Shown: positions 40,512 to 48,813 of the stretch, one piece after another
How the letters are laid out: every line of letters begins with the position of its first letter
How positions within the stretch are numbered: the first letter of the stretch is position 1
From: Parapedobacter indicus
GTDB taxonomy: Bacteria; Bacteroidota; Bacteroidia; Sphingobacteriales; Sphingobacteriaceae
DNA length: 64,000 nt
Assembly (NCBI RefSeq): GCF_900113765.1
Contig: NZ_FOQO01000007.1
Location: forward strand, 248,001-312,000
Direction: 5' to 3'
Made by a program: the position numbers and the translations under genes
The notes under the pieces: model-generated
Seen by the model: the letters and a program-made list of their open reading frames with translations, nothing else
What the model was told of the DNA's origin: nothing
Database searches by the model: none

Positions 40512-41420
40512 TTAATTCCCGGTAATATAGGTTATCATTCCCGCCAGATCAGTAGGTTCAAACCACATGGTCTCCGGGTCTTTTCGGAACCAGGTAAGTT
40601 GCCGTTTCGCATATTTACGGGTGTTTTGTTTAATGCGGTCAACGGCCTCATTCAGTGTATATTTTCCATCCAGGTAATCAAACAATTCCGCATACCCCAC
40701 GGTCCGCAGTGGAGGCAGATTCCGGTACGGCAATAAGGCCATTACTTCGTCCAACAAGCCGGCTTCCATCATTGCATCCACCCGTGTATTGATGCGTCGG
40801 TAAAGGGATTGGCGCTCGGTATTCAATCCGACTTTACGTATTTGAAAAGGACGTTTTTTCTGTTGCTGTTTCCGGAAATATGAAAAAGGACGGCCGGTGC
40901 TTTCAAATACTTCAAGTGCCCGGATTACCCGTTGCGGGTTATGAATATCCACTTCCTGATAATAAACGGGATCTACGTCTTTCAACAGCTGCTGGAGGTG
41001 AGGCAATCCCTCAAGCTTATGCAGGCGATTGAGTCGGTCGCGCACACCGGGCGACGGTGTAGGTAAGTCGTCCAATCCGCGGCATACCGCATCAACGAAC
41101 AATCCCGATCCACCGACCAATAAGACCCTATCTTGTTGCGCAAACAGTTCGTCCAACAACTGCAGGGCATCACGCTCGAAATCCCCAACGGAATATTCAT
41201 CGGTCAGTTGGTGGGAATTGACAAAATAATGAGACACCGTGGCTAGTTCCTCCGGAGTCGGTTTCGCTGTGCCGATATTCATCTCCCGATAAAACTGGCG
41301 GGAATCGGCCGATAAGATAACCGTATGAAAATGTTGCGCCAATTGAATGCCTACTGCTGTTTTACCGACGGCAGTAGGCCCAACTACACATACTAGCGTC
41401 TTTGTTACTGCGGACTTCAT
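40512..41420 (-). CDS. miaA: tRNA dimethylallyltransferase
   Basis: MiaA adds a dimethylallyl group to adenosine 37 of tRNAs that read codons starting with U. The 302-residue protein has the P-loop GPTAVGKTAVG, the substrate-binding DSRQFYREMNIGTAKPT block, a LVGGSGLF strand and the zinc-less C-terminal end WFRKDPETMWFEP. Length and order are standard. The start overlaps the stop of the upstream gene (TAATG), so translation is probably coupled. Confidence 0.95.
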   Translation of the reverse strand: MKSAVTKTLVCVVGPTAVGKTAVGIQLAQHFHTVILSADSRQFYREMNIGTAKPTPEELATVSHYFVNSHQLTDEYSVGDFERDALQLLDELFAQQDRVLLVGGSGLFVDAVCRGLDDLPTPSPGVRDRLNRLHKLEGLPHLQQLLKDVDPVYYQEVDIHNPQRVIRALEVFESTGRPFSYFRKQQQKKRPFQIRKVGLNTERQSLYRRINTRVDAMMEAGLLDEVMALLPYRNLPPLRTVGYAELFDYLDGKYTLNEAVDRIKQNTRKYAKRQLTWFRKDPETMWFEPTDLAGMITYITGN

Positions 41421-42007
41421 TAATATTCATCCTCGTAACCCCCGTTTTCTGTTTCCTTACCACCTTCTTCAGATTGCTCCTCCTCGTCCAGCATATCGAA
41501 ATCCTCCTCCTCATTGATGCCGTATTCTGTTTCCTGAAGGAAATCATAATCATCCCCACCTTTCTTCGTAACCGAATCAGAAGGGACTACTGCCGTTCCT
41601 GGAAGCTTCGGTGCTTGCCCTACATTTTTGAACAAGGAGGGATACTCCTTTCCTACCTCCTCTTTCAGTATCTTGATCAACTGCACATGGAAATCAAACG
41701 GATGGCTTACGTTGTATACATAGTAAAATTTCTGATGGGGATCGTCGATGAATTTACTCAGCTTTGAATTTTCCATCAGCGCAACCCCTCGTTCCTTTTT
41801 ACGCTCGTCGGGCAAATAAGCTATTTCATCTCCCTTTTTCCAATGGTCATTGCTCACATAAAAAGATGACGATACTTCCGGATTATACCCCGTGGTGGCA
41901 TGCAATGCTTTATGCAGATCCAAAAAGGTCTGCTTGGGCAGCAAATCAATCTCACGGATGATATCATCATAATCTTCGAATGAAATCCTAAAACGATAGA
42001 TAGCCAT
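41420..42007 (-). CDS. pRiA4b ORF-3-like protein with acidic tail
   Basis: The 195-residue protein begins with the plasmid pRiA4b ORF-3 fold: MAIYRFRISFEDYDDIIREI, the FLDLHKALHATTGYNPEVSS block and HWKKGDEIAYLPDE. The last 60 residues are very acidic (EEEDFDMLDEEEQSEEGGKE). The family is widespread; its role is not established. It overlaps the miaA start by one base, so the two are probably cotranscribed. The upstream intergenic region has short repeats of GCACGAARTACGAA. Confidence 0.8.
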   Translation of the reverse strand: MAIYRFRISFEDYDDIIREIDLLPKQTFLDLHKALHATTGYNPEVSSSFYVSNDHWKKGDEIAYLPDERKKERGVALMENSKLSKFIDDPHQKFYYVYNVSHPFDFHVQLIKILKEEVGKEYPSLFKNVGQAPKLPGTAVVPSDSVTKKGGDDYDFLQETEYGINEEEDFDMLDEEEQSEEGGKETENGGYEDEY

Positions 42008-42064
42008 AACGCTCTCCTGTGATTTTTTATTTTTAATAATTTTATTACGAATATCTGAAATTAA

Positions 42065-42118
42065 GCACGAAGTACGAAATCAGGTATGAGGCACGAAATA
42101 CGAATAAAACACGAAGTA
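42065..42118. repeat. Three short direct repeats before the CCA-adding enzyme gene end
   Basis: GCACGAAGTACGAA (42065-42078), GCACGAAATACGAA (42091-42104) and ACACGAAGTA (42109-42118) recur with irregular spacing. The unit is short and degenerate, and no function is evident. Confidence 0.4.
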
Positions 42119-42121
42119 TTT

Positions 42122-43525
42122 CTAATTTCGTTTCAAACCAAGTTCCTCGCCTTTTTTAAGCATAAACCGGTATGCTTCTTCTCTGTTATTGGCAATGTCA
42201 CCTTCTAATATCGCTTCGCGGATCGCATTTTTGATAACTCCTACTTCCCTGCCCGGATTCAGCGTAAATGCAGTCATGATATCGGCTCCCGTTACCGGAG
42301 GCTGCCAGTTCCGAACCTTGTCACGTTCCTCTACATCCCGGAGTTTCTGCTTGACCAGTTCAAAATTCTGTCTGTATTTTTTCTTTTTATATTCATTTTT
42401 GGTCGTTACATCGGCATGGCAAAGCATCATGAGGCTGTCAATGTCATCACCCGCCTCAAACAGCAACCGCCTGACAGCGGAATCGGTTACAATATCCTGC
42501 GCCAATACGATAGGCCTCAAGTGTAGCAACACCAACTTCTGCACAAATTTCATTTTGTCATTAAGCGGCAACTTAAGGTCTGCAAATAACTTTGGCACCA
42601 TCCGTGCACCTTTATCCTCGTGACCATGGAATGTCCATCCATGCCGTCTATCAAAGCGCTTCGTCGCCGGTTTCGCGATATCGTGCATAATAGCTGCCCA
42701 CCTAAGCCACAGATCATCGCTCACCGTGGCCACATTATCCAACACCTCCAAGGTGTGGTAAAAATTATCCTTATGCCCTTTGCCATCGATGATTTCCACC
42801 CCATAAAGGTTGGCCATAGCCGGAAAAACAAGAGCCAGCAAGCCCGTATCAAACAAGTATTTGAAACCTATGGAAGGCTTCTCCGCCAAAATAATTTTGT
42901 TGAGTTCATCGATAATGCGCTCTTTGGATATAATGTTAATCCGTTCCTTATGTTCCGTGATCGCGTTGATGGCGTGGATTTCAATTTTAAAGTGCAGTTG
43001 TGTCGCAAACCGGATCGCACGCATCATTCGCAATGGATCATCCGAAAAGGTGACCGCGGGATCCAACGGTGTCCGGATAAGCCGGTGTTGAATATCTTCC
43101 ATCCCACCAAATGGATCGATCAGCCGTCCGAAATCACTTTTATTAAGTGATAAGGCCATTGCATTGATGGTAAAATCACGCCGGTTCTGGTCGTCTTCCA
43201 AACTTCCATTCTCGACAATGGGCTTGCGAGATTCCGAGCGATACGACTCTTTACGGGCACCCACAAATTCCAATTGTAACGGGCCGTGATTAAGCATAGC
43301 TGTACCAAAATTCTTGTAAACAGCAACCTTCACCCCTAAACGACTCCCTACCCGAGTTGCAAAATCAATACCGCTTCCTACCACCACAATGTCTATGTCG
43401 TTTTTAGCATCGCGCCCCATGATCTGATCCCGCACGTATCCACCCACGACATAGCATTCGATGTGAGACTCGTCGGCAATATCACTCAATAAAGAAAAGA
43501 TCGGCTTTTGTAAAAATTCCTTCAT
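42122..43525 (-). CDS. CCA-adding tRNA nucleotidyltransferase with HD domain
   Basis: This enzyme builds or repairs the CCA end of tRNAs, consistent with the tRNA here lacking encoded CCA. The 467-residue protein has the nucleotidyltransferase core (CYVVGGYVRDQIMGRDAKND, IDIVVVG), the RRDFTINAMALSL motif, DPFGGMEDIQHRLIRTPLDP, and an HD domain (WAAIMHDIAKPATKRF). The ATG at 43525 has GGAG 7 bases upstream, so the start at 43543 was rejected. The HD domain suggests extra phosphatase or phosphodiesterase activity, as in related enzymes. Confidence 0.92.
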   Translation of the reverse strand: MKEFLQKPIFSLLSDIADESHIECYVVGGYVRDQIMGRDAKNDIDIVVVGSGIDFATRVGSRLGVKVAVYKNFGTAMLNHGPLQLEFVGARKESYRSESRKPIVENGSLEDDQNRRDFTINAMALSLNKSDFGRLIDPFGGMEDIQHRLIRTPLDPAVTFSDDPLRMMRAIRFATQLHFKIEIHAINAITEHKERINIISKERIIDELNKIILAEKPSIGFKYLFDTGLLALVFPAMANLYGVEIIDGKGHKDNFYHTLEVLDNVATVSDDLWLRWAAIMHDIAKPATKRFDRRHGWTFHGHEDKGARMVPKLFADLKLPLNDKMKFVQKLVLLHLRPIVLAQDIVTDSAVRRLLFEAGDDIDSLMMLCHADVTTKNEYKKKKYRQNFELVKQKLRDVEERDKVRNWQPPVTGADIMTAFTLNPGREVGVIKNAIREAILEGDIANNREEAYRFMLKKGEELGLKRN

Positions 43526-43552
43526 AAATGTCTCCGGTATCACCTTTGTCGA

Positions 43553-44608
43553 TTAATCCCGGTCACGTGTCAGCCGTTTGGTGACCAACGGATTGGATAC
43601 CAGTTCAGCTTGTTCTTTCCGCCGTTTGACAATGTGAAGCGCCGAAAATATCGCTTCCCGGAAAGACGTTTCCGAGGCTAGATTTTTCCCGGCGATATCG
43701 TATCCGGTGCCGTGATCCGGCGACGTACGTACCACTGGCAGACCGGCTGTAAAATTAACCCCACTGCGCGAAGCAATGTGTTTGAAAGGAATAAGCCCTT
43801 GATCGTGATACATGGCCAATACCGCATCGAATTTCGTATACGCATCTGAAGCGAAGAAACCATCCGCTGGATACGGTCCGAAACAAAAAACTCCCGCTGA
43901 TTTTGCCTGTTCGATTGCCGGACCGATGATCTGCTCATCTTCGGAACCGATTAACCCATGATCTCCAGCATGTGGATTCAACCCCAATACAGCGATTTTA
44001 GGCTTCTGTATCCAAAAATCTTGTTTCAAGCTGGCATTCATCAGCATTAATTTCGAAACAATGGCTTCCGTATTGATATTCGGCGCAATATCTTTCACCG
44101 GAATATGCCCTGTGACAACACCGATCCGAAGCTCGTCGCTAACCATGAACATCAGCACATCTTCGCTATTTGTGCGGGATTGCAGGTATTCGGTATGCCC
44201 CGGAAACTCAAATTCATCCCGCTGTATGTTGTGTTTGTTGATTGGGGCTGTTACCAGCGCATCGATCTTACCTTCTACTAAATCGTCCACAGCTTGCTTT
44301 AAGGAAAGGAAAGCATATTTTCCTCCGATTTCATTCTCCTCCCCCAACGTGATTTTTACATCTTCCTGCCAACAATTGATCATATTGGGACGTTTGCTGT
44401 GGGCCTGTTCTGGAGAATTGACCACATGAAAACTGAAATCATTAATGCTTAACGCTTTGCGATGAAAGGAAGCCACCTTGGTATTTCCATACACAACAGG
44501 TGTAAAATATTCCAGTATCCGACTATCCATCAACGTCTTGATAATAACCTCCAACCCGATACCGTTTACATCGCCTATGGAAATTCCTATCTTCAATTTA
44601 TCGCTCAT
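43553..44608 (-). CDS. pdxA: 4-hydroxythreonine-4-phosphate dehydrogenase
   Basis: PdxA oxidises 4-hydroxythreonine-4-phosphate in pyridoxal phosphate synthesis and needs a divalent metal. The 351-residue protein has GISIGDVNGIGLEVI at the start, the metal-binding GHTEYL and HDQGLIPFKH motifs, ALVTAPINKH, and TSPDHGTGYDIAGKN near the end. Length and motifs fit the family. It lies 27 bases before the CCA-adding gene in the same direction and may be cotranscribed with it. Confidence 0.95.
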   Translation of the reverse strand: MSDKLKIGISIGDVNGIGLEVIIKTLMDSRILEYFTPVVYGNTKVASFHRKALSINDFSFHVVNSPEQAHSKRPNMINCWQEDVKITLGEENEIGGKYAFLSLKQAVDDLVEGKIDALVTAPINKHNIQRDEFEFPGHTEYLQSRTNSEDVLMFMVSDELRIGVVTGHIPVKDIAPNINTEAIVSKLMLMNASLKQDFWIQKPKIAVLGLNPHAGDHGLIGSEDEQIIGPAIEQAKSAGVFCFGPYPADGFFASDAYTKFDAVLAMYHDQGLIPFKHIASRSGVNFTAGLPVVRTSPDHGTGYDIAGKNLASETSFREAIFSALHIVKRRKEQAELVSNPLVTKRLTRDRD

Positions 44609-44657
44609 ATCCGTTCTGTAGTTTGGCTACCAAAAGTATGAATTTTAGCGGATGCAC

Positions 44658-44879
44658 TCAAAACAATTTACGCGTTAGCCAAACAACCGCACTCAATGCA
44701 GCACTGAGAAGTAGCATACTGGTGAGTGGCATGTAGAAATTGAAACCCGGTTTTTCCACACGGATATCCCCCGGGAGGCTCCCAAACCATTTTAATTTAT
44801 CCCCAAGGAAATAAATAACGAGTCCGGCACCGAGGAGCAGTCCGCCTCCAAAAATTAATACCTTTGCAATCTCTTTCAT
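44658..44879 (-). CDS. Small DUF2905 membrane protein
   Basis: The 73-residue protein has two membrane helices (KVLIFGGGLLLGAGLVIYFL and LTSMLLLSAALSAVVWLTRK) joined by the DUF2905 signature KLKWFGSLPGDIRVEKPGF. The function is unknown. The ATG at 44879 was preferred to a TTG at 44891. It is followed by pdxA after about 50 bases, and its upstream region also serves rsmA in the other direction. Confidence 0.88.
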   Translation of the reverse strand: MKEIAKVLIFGGGLLLGAGLVIYFLGDKLKWFGSLPGDIRVEKPGFNFYMPLTSMLLLSAALSAVVWLTRKLF

Positions 44880-44969
44880 CGTGAGCTGCAAAGTTACAAA
44901 AACACAGCCATACGCGGTCCTTGCGAGTGCCTGACTTCGCGTACAACCTGTCCATTATCGTAAAATAAT

Positions 44970-44977
44970 TATCTTTG
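44970..44977 (+). promoter_or_regulatory. -7 element of the rsmA gene
   Basis: TATCTTTG (44970-44977) fits TAnnTTTG, with the ATG of rsmA 19 bases downstream. The TTG at 44975 lies inside it, so the longer frame cannot be the gene start. The -33 element is weak. Confidence 0.55.
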
Positions 44978-44995
44978 CCACAAATCCATTCATCG

Positions 44996-45775
44996 ATGAG
45001 CAGCGTTCGCGCAAAAAAACACCTGGGCCAGCATTTCCTAACGGATAAAAATGCTGCCGCTAAAATTGTAGATGCGCTCCGCCCCCAGTTGGGCTATGAC
45101 ACTGTATTGGAAGTTGGTCCCGGCATGGGCGTCCTGTCGGATTTTCTGCTGACACAGGATCGGTATCAAACGTGGCTCATCGATGTAGACGGCGAGTCCA
45201 TTCAATTCCTGCGGCAACAGTATCCGCAGTTGGGCAACCGGCTTATCCACGGCGATTTTCTCCACCTCGATTTCGCAGCTCATTTTGAAGGGAAGCTGGC
45301 CATCATCGGTAATTTTCCTTATAATATTTCTTCGCAGATCCTGTTCAAGGTGCTGGAGGAACGCCATCGCGTGGTCGAGGTAGTGGGCATGTTTCAGAAA
45401 GAAGTTGCTGAGCGCTGCGTTGCCCCACCGGGCGGCAAGGACTATGGCATCCTCAGCGTATTCCTACAAGCCTACTTTGACGTGGAATATCTTTTCACCG
45501 TTAAGGCCGGAGCGTTTAACCCGCCACCCAAGGTGCTTTCCGGCGTCATCCGGCTTACGCGCAATACCGCCGAAGTGCTGGATTGCGATGAGGCCCTTTT
45601 CCGACGTGTGGTCAAAGCAGCCTTTAACCAGCGGCGCAAGACCTTGCGAAACGCGCTAGCTTCTGTTACTCCGAAAGACAAGATGAGTGATAATCCGCTG
45701 TATGACCTACGGGCTGAGCGGCTTTCGGTCACCGATTTTATTACATTGACAAACGAAATTTCTCAACGCATATGA
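44996..45775 (+). CDS. rsmA: 16S rRNA adenine dimethyltransferase KsgA/RsmA
   Basis: RsmA dimethylates two adjacent adenosines near the 3' end of 16S rRNA during 30S maturation. The 259-residue protein has the LGQHFLTDKN start, the SAM-binding LEVGPGMGVLSDFLL motif, and the catalytic NFPYNISSQI block, with FNPPPKV and RRKTLRNAL in the C-terminal part. Its stop overlaps the start of the next gene (ATGA), so they are translationally coupled. Confidence 0.95.
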   Translation: MSSVRAKKHLGQHFLTDKNAAAKIVDALRPQLGYDTVLEVGPGMGVLSDFLLTQDRYQTWLIDVDGESIQFLRQQYPQLGNRLIHGDFLHLDFAAHFEGKLAIIGNFPYNISSQILFKVLEERHRVVEVVGMFQKEVAERCVAPPGGKDYGILSVFLQAYFDVEYLFTVKAGAFNPPPKVLSGVIRLTRNTAEVLDCDEALFRRVVKAAFNQRRKTLRNALASVTPKDKMSDNPLYDLRAERLSVTDFITLTNEISQRI

Positions 45776-46716
45776 CAACACTCCCTACCAAGGTGCTGAT
45801 CGTGGATGACATTCATCCCGTTTTTATGGAAAAGCTTCAAGGTGAAAACATTGCATTTGATTACCATCCCACGATTGGCAAGAAAGAGACGCTGGATATT
45901 ATCTCCGAATATACAGGATTAGTTATCCGATCCAAGTTCAAGGTCGACGCAGCGTTCATTGACGCCGCTCCACAATTAACCTTCATTGCACGTGGTGGCG
46001 CGGGTATGGACAACATAGACGAACATTACGCGCTGGAAAAAGGGATTGCCCTGCTCAATGCCCCCGAGGGCAACCGTGATGCCGTAGGCGAACACATGTT
46101 GGGCATGTTATTGGGATTAATGAACAACCTCAATCGCGGCAATATTGAAGTAAAAGGTGGATTGTGGCGACGCGAAGAAAACCGCGGGCTGGAGCTAGGC
46201 GGCCGTACCGTCGCTCTGATTGGCTACGGAAACAACGGACAAGCCATGGCACGCAAACTATCCGGATTCGGTGTTACAGTTATTGCATACGACAAGTATA
46301 AAACGGGATTCAGCGATGCTTATGCAACCGAAGTGAGCATGGAAGAAGTGGTCAAGCGGGCCGATGTACTCAGTCTTCACATTCCCCTTACTCACGAGAC
46401 ACGGAACATGGTAGATGACGAATACCTGCTCCATTTCCGTAAGCCTATTTTCTTCATCAACGGCGCACGTGGAGAAATCGTGAACATTCCTGCGGTATTG
46501 GATGCGCTAGACGCCGGCCGCGTATTAGGTGCCGCCTTTGATGTATTGCCTGTGGAGAAATTTCCCGCGCTGGCCAATGCCCCGTGGTTCACCCGGTTAA
46601 TCAAACACGACAAGATAGCGCTGAGCCCACATGTTGCGGGCTGGAGTGTCGAAAGCTACTTCAAAATAGCCGATGTATTGGTGGGTAAAGTGATCAAGTA
46701 CCTCATCCGTCACTAG
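45772..46716 (+). CDS. D-isomer 2-hydroxyacid dehydrogenase, SerA-like
   Basis: The 314-residue protein has the two-domain fold of D-2-hydroxyacid dehydrogenases, with the NAD loop GYGNNGQAMARKL, FIARGGAGMDNID, NGARGEIVN (catalytic Arg) and SPHVAGWS (catalytic His). It resembles 3-phosphoglycerate dehydrogenase but lacks a regulatory ACT domain. Its real substrate is unclear. It begins inside the rsmA stop codon (ATGA overlap), so it is cotranscribed with it. Confidence 0.88.
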   Translation: MTTLPTKVLIVDDIHPVFMEKLQGENIAFDYHPTIGKKETLDIISEYTGLVIRSKFKVDAAFIDAAPQLTFIARGGAGMDNIDEHYALEKGIALLNAPEGNRDAVGEHMLGMLLGLMNNLNRGNIEVKGGLWRREENRGLELGGRTVALIGYGNNGQAMARKLSGFGVTVIAYDKYKTGFSDAYATEVSMEEVVKRADVLSLHIPLTHETRNMVDDEYLLHFRKPIFFINGARGEIVNIPAVLDALDAGRVLGAAFDVLPVEKFPALANAPWFTRLIKHDKIALSPHVAGWSVESYFKIADVLVGKVIKYLIRH

Positions 46717-46919
46717 TTAATATTCGTCCTTATATGGCGAATATCCGGATGCCCCCGCATATGCAATGTCAGCCATCCCCCATAAGGTACATAAAGGGTA
46801 CGGAAGCCGTGCGGATCGGGAGCGGATGGGGTGCTTATCCATAGGCTTTCGAAGGCTTCACGCAGGACCAGTTGCCGACTTACCTGCGAATAATAGCTAC
46901 CTACCGATCCCCATTTAGG
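46713..46919 (-). other. Open frame of 68 residues without a start codon
   Basis: On the minus strand, between two stops, the frame reads PKWGSVGSYYSQVSRQLVLR, then EAFESLWISTPSAPDPHGFR, then TLYVPYGGWLTLHMRGHPDI and RHIRTNIN. The composition is that of a coding region, but no usable ATG, GTG or TTG gives a full protein. It is probably the end of a lost gene or a small unknown one. It ends where the plus-strand dehydrogenase gene ends. Confidence 0.35.
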
Positions 46920-46935
46920 CTACCGAATCTGTAAA

Positions 46936-47007
46936 GCGACAAAAACATACAAAAAGCGACATTTCGCGACAATAGCGTCATTTTGTACCCTTTCGCGACA
47001 AGCGACT
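46936..47007. repeat. Repeated GCGACA hexamers before a hypothetical gene
   Basis: GCGACA occurs at 46936, 46956, 46966 and 46995, with GCGACT at 47002. TTTCGCGACAA (11 bases) is a perfect direct repeat at 46962-46972 and 46991-47001. They lie just upstream of the -7 element at 47021. They may be binding sites for a regulator. Confidence 0.5.
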
Positions 47008-47020
47008 CAACACACCTGCC

Positions 47021-47028
47021 TAACTTTG
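47021..47028 (+). promoter_or_regulatory. -7 element before the hypothetical gene at 47.0 kb
   Basis: TAACTTTG (47021-47028) fits TAnnTTTG, 21 bases before the ATG at 47049. The -33 position is not a clear match. Confidence 0.5.
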
Positions 47029-47048
47029 TACCAACAAATAGCAAAATC

Positions 47049-47813
47049 ATGGCAGAACAAGAAAGTATCATCAAACTAAAAGGACGGGTCGGAGACCTGA
47101 CTTTCTACAAAAATGACAGGGGTTATCAAGCACGTGTATCCACCGGCATAGACCCGGCCCGAATTGCCAAAGATCCCTCTTTCCAGCGAAGCCGCGAAAA
47201 TGCCGCCGAATTTGGCCGTGCCGTGCAGGCCGCCAAATACTTGCGCAATTCGCTACGCCCGTTATGCCTTCACTGCCCAGACAGCACACTAACGAACCGG
47301 TTGCACAGTCGGATGTTACGCGTGGTGAAAGCAGACGGTGATCATCTACGCGGCGAAAGGAACATCCTTCCACAACACACCCGCATGCTTCGTAATTTTG
47401 ATTTCAATGCGGCAGCTCCGTTACATGAAACGGTACTAGTTGATTACACGATACAAGCAGACCTCGCCACAAACCTTTTGCAGGTTACTATTCCGCCGTT
47501 TTATCCCAAGGTAGGCGTCGTGGCACCGAAAAAAGCGACGCATTTCCAATGGGTGGCGGCCGGGCTTCCCATAGATTTTAGCCAAATCGACGAAGGCTAT
47601 CCTGCATTAGCTTATGCAACCGGAGATATATTGCCGCTTCATCGTGCAGCCGAACTGCTAACATTTGCGCTGTCCATTCCGGAATCCACATCGAGCACTT
47701 CATTGATTGTGTTGCTGGGAGCTCTTTTTTTCGAGCAATCATTGACGGGAGTATATCCTTTGTCCGAAAAATCAGGAAATCCATTGGGGATTGCGGAAGT
47801 ATTACTTTTGTAA
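47049..47813 (+). CDS. Hypothetical Bacteroidota protein
   Basis: The 254-residue protein begins MAEQESIIKLKGRVGDLTFY and continues RGYQARVSTGIDPARIAKDP, then SRENAAEFGRAVQAAKYLRN. This head is found in many uncharacterised Bacteroidota proteins with a beta-rich body. It has no signal peptide and no membrane segment, so it is probably cytoplasmic. The ATG at 47049 was chosen from the promoter and the family start. No catalytic motif is visible. It converges on the UbiA-like gene. Confidence 0.75.
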   Translation: MAEQESIIKLKGRVGDLTFYKNDRGYQARVSTGIDPARIAKDPSFQRSRENAAEFGRAVQAAKYLRNSLRPLCLHCPDSTLTNRLHSRMLRVVKADGDHLRGERNILPQHTRMLRNFDFNAAAPLHETVLVDYTIQADLATNLLQVTIPPFYPKVGVVAPKKATHFQWVAAGLPIDFSQIDEGYPALAYATGDILPLHRAAELLTFALSIPESTSSTSLIVLLGALFFEQSLTGVYPLSEKSGNPLGIAEVLLL

Positions 47814-47818
47814 GTGTT

Positions 47819-48703
47819 TTATGTGAACCAGTTGCAATACCCTACCCATACTGCCAAAAACTGAAGGGCCATCATTCCATCCAATATAAAAAAATAATAG
47901 TATTCATTTTTTTTAACCGGTGGAAACAAAATCATAACCAAGCAAAACAGGGAAGTGATCGACAGTGCGAGACGAACTTGCAACGGATACCCGCTTATCC
48001 AGACCCAACCAGCATGTAAAACCAATAAGACAGCAGATAACGCCAACGCCTTGTGCTCACCGACCATGATAGGTATGGTTTTCAGTCCATAGTATCTATC
48101 CTGATAAATATCACGGATATCAAAAGGAATCGTGATAGCCAAGACAAATAAAAACACCCACCCCAACAATTGAGCGACTTGTCCTACGTCAATTGCAAAT
48201 CCATCGTGGTAAGCCTCGGCTACTGGAAGCAGTACATTGCTCATAGCCCACATCAACCCGATGTAAAACAGTTTCAGTCCCGTGATCTGCCGCAATCCTG
48301 CCCAGCGTTGTTTTCCGGGGATCGGAAGAACGGGAAGGTTATAGGCAACCCCCATCGCTCCCATAATGCCAAGCAACAAAAACGAAGGCAGGTGAAGCCT
48401 CAACCCTAATACCAGTAATACTGCCACCGCAATACCTGTCCAGACCCAAAGCGAGCGCTCGTGCTTAAATACCCATCGAACACGTCGAAAACGTGATTTG
48501 TCTGGATGTGGCGGCTTGGCTAGTATCATGCTGAAATTGTAAAGTGCCAAGGTGGAGCACCCTAATATAATCAACACTTCGCTCTTAAAGGGCAATGACA
48601 GCAATAGATAGGTCAATCCCCCCTGAGCGACTGCACAAGCAGCAATAAACACATTACTAAACAATAAGGTGTCTACGGTTCGTTGTAAGTAATTCCGCAG
48701 CAT
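47819..48703 (-). CDS. UbiA-like prenyltransferase-fold membrane protein
   Basis: The 294-residue protein has about eight or nine membrane helices, including LLFSNVFIAACAVAQGGLTY, LWVWTGIAVAVLLVLGLRLH and the loop IPFDIRDIYQDRYYGLKTIP, which fits the second Asp-rich motif of UbiA proteins. The first Asp motif is not typical, so enzymatic activity is uncertain; family members transfer prenyl groups to aromatic acceptors. The ATG at 48703 was preferred to 48793, which would run into the acs upstream region. Confidence 0.78.
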   Translation of the reverse strand: MLRNYLQRTVDTLLFSNVFIAACAVAQGGLTYLLLSLPFKSEVLIILGCSTLALYNFSMILAKPPHPDKSRFRRVRWVFKHERSLWVWTGIAVAVLLVLGLRLHLPSFLLLGIMGAMGVAYNLPVLPIPGKQRWAGLRQITGLKLFYIGLMWAMSNVLLPVAEAYHDGFAIDVGQVAQLLGWVFLFVLAITIPFDIRDIYQDRYYGLKTIPIMVGEHKALALSAVLLVLHAGWVWISGYPLQVRLALSITSLFCLVMILFPPVKKNEYYYFFILDGMMALQFLAVWVGYCNWFT

Positions 48704-48813
48704 TTGGCAGAAAATTCTCTTTTTTACAAAAAGTACGTAAATTAGCCAGCGTTTAAAACCAAAAGTAGGCCAATGTGTCCAACAAAATAACACATAAAAA
48801 AGTTAAACTAAAC

